Below are positions 1-6,567 of a stretch of 24,601 nt of DNA, in pieces (the first letter of the stretch is position 1; each line of letters starts with the position of its first letter). The DNA is taken from NCBI GenBank assembly GCA_943370145.1, contig CALRPY020000063.1, forward strand, positions 1 to 24,601, given 5' to 3'. The notes beneath the pieces were generated by a model that was not told where the DNA came from, did not search any database, and worked only from the letters and a program-made list of their open reading frames with translations. Both the position numbers and the translations under genes were made by a program. The stretch is from Ga0077536 sp943370145 (GTDB taxonomy: Bacteria; Pseudomonadota; Gammaproteobacteria; Ga0077536).

Positions 1-2
1 TC

Positions 3-149
3 GACTACTTCTGGATGTTCATCTACAACCACATGCCGCAGGCCCAGCTGATGAAGAGCCTGGAACTGCTGACCGAGAAGGTGTGGCCGAACTTCACCGA
101 CGCCATCGGCAGCGGTGGTGGCGTGACGAAGCTGCGCGCCCAGGCCTGA
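3..149 (+). CDS. Luciferase-like (LLM-class) flavin-dependent monooxygenase, C-terminal fragment
   Basis: The window opens inside this gene; 48 codons remain before the TGA at 147-149. The tail reads DYFWMFIYNHMPQAQLMKSL and then LLTEKVWPNF, which resembles the last helix of LLM-class F420/FMN-dependent oxidoreductases, where an amphipathic helix ends in 'E-V-x-P-x-F'. Family members use reduced flavin to oxygenate alkanes, aldehydes, sulfonates or similar substrates; the substrate cannot be told from the tail. A strong intrinsic terminator follows within 25 bases, so this is the last gene of its unit. The family call rests on a short segment and is moderate. Confidence 0.6.
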   Translation, partial: DYFWMFIYNHMPQAQLMKSLELLTEKVWPNFTDAIGSGGGVTKLRAQA

Positions 150-172
150 GACGCAGGCCCGCCTGCAACCAG

Positions 173-201
173 AAAAGGGGAGCCTCGGCTCCCCTTTTTT
201 T
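173..201 (+). terminator. Rho-independent terminator
   Basis: The arm AAAAGGGGAGCC (173-184) pairs with GGCTCCCCTTTT (187-198) and is followed by a T run to 201. It ends the monooxygenase gene. The A run on the left arm also gives a U tail on the opposite strand, so it could act bidirectionally for the leftward gene ending at 249. Confidence 0.9.
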
Positions 202-248
202 CCTTCGCGCCGCGCGTTCGCCGCTCCCAGGCGCCGGACGGCGCAGGC

Positions 249-1670
249 TCACAGCTGGTAGTGTGAACCCTGGAAGGGCGCGTCGACCCGGGGCCAGTGC
301 AGACGCTGGGCGATGAGCTTCGCGAAATCCTGCGCGATCAGATCCTCGCCGTGCACGACGAAGGTTCGCGCTGGCGGCCGCTTGAACGCGCCCAGCCAGC
401 CGAGCAGCGCCGTGCGATCGGCATGCGCCGAGAGGCCCCCGATGGTATGGATGCGCGCGCGCACCGGCACGTCCTCGCCGAACAGCCGCACCCGGCTCGC
501 GCCGTCAACGAGCCGCCTGCCCAGCGAGCCCTCGGCCTGGTAGCCGATGATCACGACCGAGGCCTCGGCGCGCGGCAGGTTGTAACGCAGGTGATGCCGG
601 ATGCGGCCCGCATCGCACATGCCGCTGGCGGCGATGATCAGCGCGCCGCCGGTGATGTCGTTGATCGCCATCGAGTCCTCGACGCTCTCCGTGAACTTCA
701 GCGACAGCGCCCGGCTGTTCGCCCTGCCGTGCGCGAGCGCCTCGAGCGTCTCGTCGTCCAGGAATTCCGGATGCTGCACGGTGATCTGCGTCGCGCGCGT
801 CGCAAGCGGTGAATCGACGAAGATGCGCACCGCCGGCAGGCGACCCGCGCGCTGGAGCTGGATCAGCACGTACAGCAGTTCCTGCGTGCGACCCAGCGCG
901 AACGCGGGCACCACCACGTTGCCGCGTCGGCGCACGAGCGTTTCCTCCAGGACTTCGTGCAGCTCCTCGATGGAACTGTCGAGCGTCTTGTGGTCCCGGT
1001 TGCCGTAGGTCGATTCCACGAGCAGCACGTCCGCCTCGTCGATCGGGGTGGGATCGCGCACGATCGGGCGCCCTGGCTGCCCGAGGTCGCCGGAACAGAC
1101 GACCTTGCGCGTGCCCTCCGGGCCGTCGAGCCAGAGTTCGACGATGGCCGAGCCCAGGATGTGCCCGGCGTCGCGGTAGCGACAGCGCACGCCCGGGGCC
1201 GGCGCAAACTCCTCGTCGTAGGCCACGCGTTCGAACAGGGACATGCAGGCCTGGGCGTGGGTCACCGTGTAGAGCGGATAATCATCCCCCGCGAGCCGGC
1301 GCTTGCGGCCGCGCCGCTGCTCCATGCGCATCCACTCGCTTTCCTGGATGTACGCGCTGTCGGCGAGCATCACCGCCGCGAGGTCGGCCGTGGCCGCGGT
1401 CGCGTAAATGGGCCCGCGGAAGCCGAACGCCCACAGGCGCGGCACCAGGCCGCTGTGATCGATGTGCGCGTGTGTCAGCAGCACGAAGTCGAGCGACTTC
1501 GGATCGAAGGCCCAGTCGTGCCGGTTCTGCGCTCGCGCCTCGCGCCCGCCCTGGAACATGCCGCAGTCGACGAGGAAGCGCGCCGATGGAGTCTCGAACA
1601 GGAAGCTGGAACCGGTGACCTGGCGGGCGGCGCCGAGGAAGCTGAGCGAGAGCTGCTGCGGGCGAGGCAT
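249..1670 (-). CDS. MBL-fold / beta-CASP RNA-specificity-domain hydrolase
   Basis: The product is 473 aa with the layout of beta-CASP metallo-beta-lactamases (CPSF73/RNase J-type nucleases). The zinc motif THAHIDHSGL has H67, H69, D71 and H72. Further metal-ligand segments include DAGHILGS and SGDLGQPGRPI. A beta-CASP segment and the C-terminal RMMBL domain (IGGLSAHAD, then FVVHGE) follow. Known relatives are RNA endo/exonucleases. The start at 1670 (MPRPQQ) is chosen over an upstream in-frame start because GGAGG sits at the right distance. The gene begins 62 bases after btaB on the same strand with no visible terminator between, so co-transcription is possible, though no functional link to lipid synthesis is known to me. 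Confidence 0.9.
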   Translation of the reverse strand: MPRPQQLSLSFLGAARQVTGSSFLFETPSARFLVDCGMFQGGREARAQNRHDWAFDPKSLDFVLLTHAHIDHSGLVPRLWAFGFRGPIYATAATADLAAVMLADSAYIQESEWMRMEQRRGRKRRLAGDDYPLYTVTHAQACMSLFERVAYDEEFAPAPGVRCRYRDAGHILGSAIVELWLDGPEGTRKVVCSGDLGQPGRPIVRDPTPIDEADVLLVESTYGNRDHKTLDSSIEELHEVLEETLVRRRGNVVVPAFALGRTQELLYVLIQLQRAGRLPAVRIFVDSPLATRATQITVQHPEFLDDETLEALAHGRANSRALSLKFTESVEDSMAINDITGGALIIAASGMCDAGRIRHHLRYNLPRAEASVVIIGYQAEGSLGRRLVDGASRVRLFGEDVPVRARIHTIGGLSAHADRTALLGWLGAFKRPPARTFVVHGEDLIAQDFAKLIAQRLHWPRVDAPFQGSHYQL

Positions 1671-1732
1671 CGTTGGCCTCCGGGTGGAACTGGCCACACG
1701 ATAAGCCGCGCCGCCGTCCTTGTGAATGCCGC

Positions 1733-2464
1733 TCAGTCGTCCGGGCGCCGCCGTCCGATGTACAGGTAGTAGGGCGCGCGCAGGCAGGGCAGCCAGGGCA
1801 ATCGCGCCGAATGTTCACTGAGGTGGCCGGTGTCGAACCGCGAGCTGAGCACATCGAGGTGCGCGGGATCGGGATGCACGCCGTCATGGCCGAACCAGCG
1901 TGGCCAGAATGCCCGGGCGAACCGGGAGTGGCGCTGGCGCCCGGCTGGCGGCCGCGCCGCGGAGACGTGGAAGTCGACCACCGCAATCGAGCCGCCGGGC
2001 GCGAGCATCCGGTGCGCGTTGTCGATGGTGCCGCGCCAGTCCGGCATCATCGTCAGCGCGTAGGACAGCAGGACGTAATCCGCCGCGCGCGCCGGCTGCC
2101 AGCGTGTCGCATCGGCCTCGACCAGGCTGACGTTCGGCGCCGTGCCGAAGCGGCGTCGCGCGATCGCCAGCAGCGACGGGCAGAGATCGACGAGCGTCAG
2201 CGCGAGCCCGTGCGCGCGTTCACCGAGGAACCCGACGTTGCGCCCGGTGCCCGCGCCGAGCTCCACGAGGTGGCTGCCGGGTCGCGGCGCGAGCCGGGCC
2301 AGGAGCTCCGCGCGTCCGTGCAGCAGCCGTTCGCGGAATGCGTCGTAGCGCGCGGCCTGCGGCCCGTAGAAAGCCTCCAGTCTTGACGCATGATCGCCGT
2401 CGCCGCGCAGGCCGACGGCGAACTGGCGCAGGACCCGAAAGTCGTCGCGCAAGCTGCCGAACAT
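1733..2464 (-). CDS. btaB: BtaB-like SAM methyltransferase (diacylglyceryl-homoserine N-methyltransferase)
   Basis: The product is 243 aa, a class I SAM methyltransferase with motif I VELGAGTGRN (residues 67-76), the acidic motif II VDLCPS, and post-motifs VLLSYALTMMPDW and MLAPGG. In the betaine-lipid pathway BtaB adds three methyl groups to diacylglyceryl-homoserine, giving DGTS. The assignment rests on the family plus position: its start overlaps the stop of btaA (GTGATG at 2467-2462), the usual bacterial btaA-btaB order. Start is either the GTG at 2467 or the ATG at 2464; the overlap implies translational coupling. On sequence alone it could be called a generic methyltransferase. Confidence 0.85.
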   Translation of the reverse strand: MFGSLRDDFRVLRQFAVGLRGDGDHASRLEAFYGPQAARYDAFRERLLHGRAELLARLAPRPGSHLVELGAGTGRNVGFLGERAHGLALTLVDLCPSLLAIARRRFGTAPNVSLVEADATRWQPARAADYVLLSYALTMMPDWRGTIDNAHRMLAPGGSIAVVDFHVSAARPPAGRQRHSRFARAFWPRWFGHDGVHPDPAHLDVLSSRFDTGHLSEHSARLPWLPCLRAPYYLYIGRRRPDD

Positions 2465-3699
2465 CACGCCGGCACGTCAGCGATGTGAAAGCCGGCATAG
2501 GTGTGGACGCGATCCTCGCGCGTCAGCGCCCGCGCCAAATCATCGTGGAAATGGAGGCTCCGCCGCAGCGGTCTGCGCGTGCCGCCGACGGTCACCCGCG
2601 AGAGATACGCGGGTTCCGAATGCGCGCTGCGGAACAGGATCCGCGTGCCGGCCTGGGCGCGCGCGAGCATCATGTCCCATTCCTCCTGCAGCGCCAGCGG
2701 GTCGTGGCCGCTCATCCAGTCCATGTGATCGAGCAGCACGTAGCGCGAGATCGGTTCCTCGTGCCGGCGCAGGAAGTCGGTGACGGTCGTCGTGGACGGC
2801 ACCACGCGATCGACGAGGCCGTCGCGCAGGGCCTGGAAGCCGCCGCGCGTCAGGTATTCCGGGCAGCAGTCGATGTCGTATTCCCCGTGCACGTACAGGG
2901 CGTAGAAATAATTGGTCCGCGCCGGCAACTCGCAGGCGATGTAGCCGATGGCGTCACGCACGAAGCCCGCGACGCCGCCGCCGTGCTGCGCGATCACCTC
3001 GCGCCGCTGCGGATGCGGCACGCCCAAAAGGCTCAGCGTGACCTGGCGCGACAGTGTCCAGTTCACCAGCGGGCTCCACAGCAGCGGCGCGATGCGGGAC
3101 GCGTAGAGTTCGCGCTGTTCATCGAGCGATGTCGCGCGGAACAGCAGGCGCAGCGCGTCGCGCAGCCCGGGCTTGAGTCGCAGGTATTCCCTGAATGCGC
3201 GCGCGACCCAGCCGGACAGGCCGTGAAAGTAGAAGCCGCGGCCGTCGTGCGCGAACCATGCCTGGTGCGCGTCCCAGAAGCGACGCGCGAAGGGCGACAG
3301 TTCCTCGCGCAGGAGGTCCGCGTAGAGGGTCGCGAACTCGCGGTGCCGGCCCCGGCCGAAGATCTGGAAGAAGTCGCCGTAGTGCAGGCGACGCAGCCCC
3401 GCGAGCTTCAGTTCCAGCAGCGCGGTCTGTCGCGGATTCGCGTCCACCGCATGGATGCGGCGTGGTCCGAGCAGCGCGTAGTCGAGCGCGTTGCAGCCGG
3501 CACTCGTTATCACGAGCATCGTGTCGTCGGGGCCGAGGGCCAGCGCCTTGCGATCGACCGCCGGATCCTCCCAGCAGGTGTTGTAGACCAGGGCTCGCGA
3601 GTAGACGGCGTTGAAGATGGTCTCGTCGAAACGGTCGGACAGTGAAGGACGCCGGGTGATGGGTTCGCCTGAGTCGCGGCGCGCGATGGCAGTGCTCAT
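2464..3699 (-). CDS. btaA: BtaA-like 3-amino-3-carboxypropyltransferase (DUF3419)
   Basis: The product is 411 aa from the ATG at 3699. BtaA moves the 3-amino-3-carboxypropyl group of SAM onto diacylglycerol, the first step of the phosphorus-free betaine lipid DGTS. Recognisable DUF3419/BtaA segments are IFNAVYSRALVYNTCWEDP (about 28-46), the SAM-binding region ITSAGCNALDYAL (64-76) and the acidic strand AVDANPRQ (84-91). Candidates for a longer start exist upstream (GTG at 3765), but that would place the Pho boxes inside the coding region. The ATG has no clear Shine-Dalgarno, and a predicted -10 element ends only seven bases before it. The gene is the first of btaA-btaB and diverges from plcP. 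Confidence 0.92.
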   Translation of the reverse strand: MSTAIARRDSGEPITRRPSLSDRFDETIFNAVYSRALVYNTCWEDPAVDRKALALGPDDTMLVITSAGCNALDYALLGPRRIHAVDANPRQTALLELKLAGLRRLHYGDFFQIFGRGRHREFATLYADLLREELSPFARRFWDAHQAWFAHDGRGFYFHGLSGWVARAFREYLRLKPGLRDALRLLFRATSLDEQRELYASRIAPLLWSPLVNWTLSRQVTLSLLGVPHPQRREVIAQHGGGVAGFVRDAIGYIACELPARTNYFYALYVHGEYDIDCCPEYLTRGGFQALRDGLVDRVVPSTTTVTDFLRRHEEPISRYVLLDHMDWMSGHDPLALQEEWDMMLARAQAGTRILFRSAHSEPAYLSRVTVGGTRRPLRRSLHFHDDLARALTREDRVHTYAGFHIADVPA

Positions 3700-3706
3700 G
3701 GCGCGC

Positions 3707-3712
3707 ACCGTA
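3707..3712 (-). promoter_or_regulatory. Candidate -10 element for btaA (TACGGT)
   Basis: On the minus strand TACGGT starts ten bases after the last Pho-box unit, the spacing seen in classic PhoB-activated promoters such as E. coli phoA. It keeps the three most conserved -10 positions (T1, A2, T6). The transcript would begin at about 3700-3699, at or next to the ATG, which fits the missing ribosome binding site. Inference from spacing only. Confidence 0.4.
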
Positions 3713-3722
3713 AGTGTCGACA

Positions 3723-3762
3723 GTGACGGATGCGTGACCGTCGGATGTCGGCCGCGTGACTG
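3723..3762 (-). promoter_or_regulatory. Two tandem Pho boxes (PhoB operator) upstream of btaA
   Basis: Read on the minus strand, four 7-base units lie in exact 11-base register: CAGTCAC (3762-3756), CCGACAT (3751-3745), CGGTCAC (3740-3734) and CCGTCAC (3729-3723). The PhoB half-site consensus is CTGTCAT/C, so they match 6, 5, 6 and 6 of 7. Two half-sites with a 4-base spacer form one Pho box, so there are two boxes in helical phase. PhoB control of betaine-lipid genes is established in rhizobia, and the position directly before btaA fits activation. Confidence 0.8.
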
Positions 3763-3802
3763 CACGCTGGCGCCCGTCCTGCTTCATGAAACCGTTTTCC
3801 CC

Positions 3803-3836
3803 TTGTCATGTCGCCGCAACGCGACATGCATAGCCT
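3803..3836 (+). promoter_or_regulatory. Candidate plcP promoter with weak Pho box
   Basis: TTGTCAT (3803-3809, 6 of 7 to the PhoB unit) is followed in 11-base register by a poor unit CCGCAAC (3814-3820). Ten bases further is TAGCCT (3831-3836), a weak -10 keeping T1, A2 and T6. TTGTCA could equally be an ordinary -35. An 8-bp inverted repeat, CATGTCGC/GCGACATG (3807-3814 and 3821-3828), overlaps the site and may be an operator or chance. Confidence 0.35.
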
Positions 3837-3863
3837 GCCGGCGATCAATCAAGGGAGAGGCGC

Positions 3864-4658
3864 ATGAACCGCATCCCGCAGCGTCCTCGGCAACACTATC
3901 GCGCCGTGTGGATCTCCGACGTGCATCTCGGCTTTCGTGGATGCAGCGCGGACTATCTGCTCGAGTTCCTGCATTCCTTCGACTGCGACACGCTCTATCT
4001 CGTCGGCGACATCATCGATCTATGGGCGCTGAAGAAACGCCCGTACTGGCCGCAGGCCCACAATGATGTGTTGCGGCACATTCTCGGCAAGGCGCGCAGC
4101 GGCACCCGCGTGGTCTACGTGCCGGGCAATCACGACGACCCGATGCGCGACTACGACGGTCTCGTGTTCGGCAACATCACGGTGCAGCGCGAGGTCATCC
4201 ACGCGCGTGCCAACGGCGAGCGCATCCTCGTGCTCCACGGCGACGAATTCGACCAGGTCGTGCAGTGCTCGCCGTGGCTCGCGAAGATCGGATCGAAACT
4301 CTACGAGTGGCTGATCCAGCTCAACCACGTCGTCAACTGGGGTCGCCGCCGTCTCGGCTTCCCGTACTGGTCGCTCGCGTCCTTTCTCAAGTACAAGGTG
4401 AAGAATGCGGTGCAGTACATCGGCAACTACGAGGCCGCCGTCGCGCGCGCGGCGAAGCAGCGCGAGGTCGAGGGCGTCGTCTGCGGCCATATCCACCGCG
4501 CGGAGATCTCGCGCGTCGATGGCCTGCTCTACCTGAATTGCGGCGACTGGGTCGAAAGCTGCACGGCGCTGGTGGAGACCGGCGCCGGCGAGATCGAGCT
4601 CGTCGCCTGGCTCGACGAGCGACAACAGCACGCACTGCCGCTGCCGCTCGCGGCATGA
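3864..4658 (+). CDS. plcP: PlcP-like phospholipase C (calcineurin-type metallophosphoesterase)
   Basis: The product is 264 aa with the dinuclear-metal phosphoesterase motifs in order: SDVHLG (D19, H21), GDIID (D49), GNHDD (N89, H90), LHGDEFD (H125) and GHIHRAE (H209, H211). By sequence family it would be auto-named UDP-2,3-diacylglucosamine diphosphatase (LpxH-like). Sinorhizobium PlcP belongs to this same family and is an intracellular phospholipase C that converts phosphatidylcholine to diacylglycerol during phosphate limitation. The context here (btaAB divergent, glycosyltransferase overlapping downstream) strongly favours PlcP. A good ribosome site AAGGGAGAGG (3851-3860) precedes the ATG. 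LpxH activity is the main alternative. Confidence 0.85.
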   Translation: MNRIPQRPRQHYRAVWISDVHLGFRGCSADYLLEFLHSFDCDTLYLVGDIIDLWALKKRPYWPQAHNDVLRHILGKARSGTRVVYVPGNHDDPMRDYDGLVFGNITVQREVIHARANGERILVLHGDEFDQVVQCSPWLAKIGSKLYEWLIQLNHVVNWGRRRLGFPYWSLASFLKYKVKNAVQYIGNYEAAVARAAKQREVEGVVCGHIHRAEISRVDGLLYLNCGDWVESCTALVETGAGEIELVAWLDERQQHALPLPLAA

Positions 4659-5695
4659 ACGCCGTCATGGCCGATGCCGGGCGCGACGAACGCCGTCACA
4701 TCGTGCTGGTCACCGATGCCTGGGCGCCGCAGGTCAATGGGGTCGTCACCACGCTGGAGCACGTGACCGCCGAGTTGCGGGCCAGGGGCCTGGCGGTGAC
4801 GGTGCTGAGTCCGCGTGACTTCCGTACCGTGCCCTGCCCGACCTATCCGTCGATCCGCCTCGCGGTGCTGCCGGGCGGCGACATCGCCCGCCGCCTGCGG
4901 GAACTGCGCCCGGATGCGGTGCACATCGCGACCGAAGGGCCGCTGGGCTGCGCCGCGCGCAGCTTCTGCCTCGCGCAGGGCTGGCCCTTCACCACGTCCT
5001 TCCACACGCAATTCCCGGAATACCTGCGGGCCCGTGCCCCGATTCCCCTGACCTGGACCTACGCCTGGCTGCGGCGTTTCCACGCTGCGGCGGAACGCAC
5101 CCTGGTCGCGACCAGGACCGTCGCCGACCGGCTCGAGGCGCGCGGCTTCACCCATCTCACGCGCTGGTCGCGCGGCGTCGACACGACGCTGTTCAGGCCG
5201 CGCGGCAAGGACGCGTTCGAGCTGCCGAGGCCGGTGAGTCTCTACGTCGGCCGTGTCGCGGTCGAGAAGAACATCGAAGCCTTCCTCGGCCTCGCGCTGC
5301 CGGGCACGAAGGTGGTGATCGGCGACGGTCCGGATCTCGCGCGCCTGCGCAGCCGCTATCCGGACGCGGTGTTCCGCGGCCAACTGCGCGGCGAAGTGCT
5401 CGCGACCCACGTCTCGGCCGCCGACGTCTTCGTGTTCCCCAGCCGCACCGACACCTTCGGGCTCGTCATGCTCGAAGCGATGGCCTGCGGCGTGCCGGTC
5501 GCCGCGTTTCCAGTCCCGGGCCCGCTGGACGTCGTCGCCGACGGTCGCTCGGGCGTCCTCGACGAGGACCTTGGCCGCGCGGTCAGTGCCGCGCTCGAGT
5601 TGAATCCCGCCGACTGCGTTGCCCACGCCGCCCGCTACTCGTGGCGCGTCACCGCCGACACCTTCCTCGACGCGCTGGCGCCGATCGGGCATTAG
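4655..5695 (+). CDS. agt: Agt-like family 4 glycosyltransferase (diacylglycerol glycosyltransferase)
   Basis: The product is 346 aa, GT-B fold, GT4 family. The N-terminal domain begins with LVTDAWAPQVNGVV (18-31), has SFHTQFPEYL (115-124), and the C-terminal donor domain has YVGRVAVEKNIEAF (197-210) and DTFGLVMLEAMACG (266-279). The usual EX7E donor motif appears as D266-x7-E274. The start ATG overlaps the plcP stop (ATGA at 4655-4658), so the two are coupled. A plcP-agt operon is known from marine and soil bacteria, where Agt puts glucose or glucuronate on the diacylglycerol released by PlcP, replacing phospholipids. The sugar donor cannot be read from sequence; an alpha-mannosyltransferase is an alternative name for this family. 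Confidence 0.8.
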   Translation: MNAVMADAGRDERRHIVLVTDAWAPQVNGVVTTLEHVTAELRARGLAVTVLSPRDFRTVPCPTYPSIRLAVLPGGDIARRLRELRPDAVHIATEGPLGCAARSFCLAQGWPFTTSFHTQFPEYLRARAPIPLTWTYAWLRRFHAAAERTLVATRTVADRLEARGFTHLTRWSRGVDTTLFRPRGKDAFELPRPVSLYVGRVAVEKNIEAFLGLALPGTKVVIGDGPDLARLRSRYPDAVFRGQLRGEVLATHVSAADVFVFPSRTDTFGLVMLEAMACGVPVAAFPVPGPLDVVADGRSGVLDEDLGRAVSAALELNPADCVAHAARYSWRVTADTFLDALAPIGH

Positions 5696-5728
5696 CCTCT
5701 GCTTTCGCATCGGACCTCGGCCTGGTTC

Positions 5729-5845
5729 GCCACCGAGAACTCCGAGAACACCGAGCGTGAAAGGATTGGCGCAAACCGCAGCTGTGGCGCGATCAGGCCG
5801 AGATGGCCCACTACTCATCCCTCGGTGTTCTCGGTGTTCGGTGGC
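5729..5845. repeat. Inverted repeat of CCGAGAACA 9-mers
   Basis: GCCACCGAGAACTCCGAG continues to 5755 and is matched in reverse complement by CTCGGTGTTCTCGGTGTTCG and following bases (5821-5845). The arms consist of 9-base units CCGAGAACA. The same arms occur at both sides of the element at 11676-12068 and on the right side of the one at 19743-20186, but here there are no transposon-like ends. Confidence 0.8.
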
Positions 5846-5880
5846 AAAAAGCGCCAGCACCATGCGGCGTTCAGGGCATG

Positions 5881-5919
5881 GGGGAAAGGTGTCAGATTTG
5901 AAATCTGACACCTTTCCCC
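5881..5919. repeat. Palindrome, GTGTCAGATTT-N-AAATCTGACAC family, copy 1
   Basis: Perfect 19-base arms (5881-5899 and 5901-5919) around a single central G. The arm is GGGGAAAGGTGTCAGATTT. It would form a long hairpin in either transcript and could terminate agt transcription, although the T tract lies inside the arm rather than after it. Confidence 0.95.
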
Positions 5920-6020
5920 CCCAGGCCTGAGGGGGACGGGGCCAAGCTCCCCGACTGGCGCGGGTGATGCAAGCGCGTCATGACCGTTGCTGTGAAAGTG
6001 CTTACCCGCTGCCAAATCGA

Positions 6021-6086
6021 GGGGAGAAAAGGTGTCGAGAAAAGGGGAGAAAAGGTGTCAGATTTAAAATCTGACACCTTTTCTCC
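6021..6086. repeat. Palindrome, GTGTCAGATTT-N-AAATCTGACAC family, copy 2, with partial copy
   Basis: Perfect 20-base arms (6046-6065 and 6067-6086) around a central A. A truncated left arm, GGGGAGAAAAGGTGTC (6021-6036), stands just before it, as if a copy had been duplicated and partly lost. Confidence 0.95.
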
Positions 6087-6237
6087 GGCATGGTCGGAAA
6101 CGGGGGGGCGTGGACCCCACAGCCGCTCCAGGCGCAGCGCGGGACACAGTTGCTCGGTGACTGAAGCAGCGCCTGAGTCGCTGCCCGTTTCTGCGTTCGG
6201 GCATGGCAATCCGCGCTGTCCATGGCATGCTCTGCGC

Positions 6238-6567
6238 ATGTGCGGTTTCTGCGCGATCGTCAGCGGCATTCCCCATTGGACCGAGGCCGGTTCCGATGCG
6301 GCCTCCGGCACCCTGCCCGACGCGCGCGATCGGCGTCTCGAGCGCCTGTACCGTGTGAAGCTCGTCAATGCGGTGATCGCGCACTACGGCTGCGCGATCG
6401 AGGACTGGGCGATGGGCGAGTACATCGTGCGCAGCCAGCGCGGACGCACGGAAATCGTGCCGGCGCTGCCGCAGGTGTGGCAGACGGTCGAGAGCATTGC
6501 GGGCCGGCCGGTGGACCCCTTGGACCCGGCCCTGCTCGAGCGCCTGCGCGGACTCGCGGCGCCGTGA
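6238..6567 (+). CDS. Small conserved-looking CxxC protein upstream of a CobW GTPase
   Basis: The product is 109 aa, beginning MCGFCAIVSG with Cys2 and Cys5, followed by a mostly helical soluble sequence with HYGCAIEDWAMGEYIV near residues 48-63 and PVDPLDPALLERLRGL at the end. I do not recognise a named family. The ATG at 6238 is chosen because the N-terminal CxxC begins there; the same frame extends upstream through repeat sequence. Its stop overlaps the GTG start of the CobW gene (GTGA, 6564-6567), so the pair is coupled. A metal-binding helper or client for the GTPase is possible but unproven. Confidence 0.75.
   Translation: MCGFCAIVSGIPHWTEAGSDAASGTLPDARDRRLERLYRVKLVNAVIAHYGCAIEDWAMGEYIVRSQRGRTEIVPALPQVWQTVESIAGRPVDPLDPALLERLRGLAAP

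Larger units (their letters stand above)
5696..6237. other. Non-coding interval rich in inverted repeats
   Basis: This 542-base stretch has no convincing gene. It holds a separated inverted repeat (5729-5755 and 5821-5845), two long near-perfect palindromes (5881-5919, 6046-6086), a truncated copy of the second (6021-6036) and a block (about 6087-6160) that recurs in inverted orientation at 19799-19870. A ribosome site for the next gene is not obvious. Confidence 0.8.

Noticed and set aside
5696..6237. Repeat-rich interval considered as a CRISPR array
   Set aside because: Repeats are palindromes of different types with irregular spacing, without regular spacers or cas genes.
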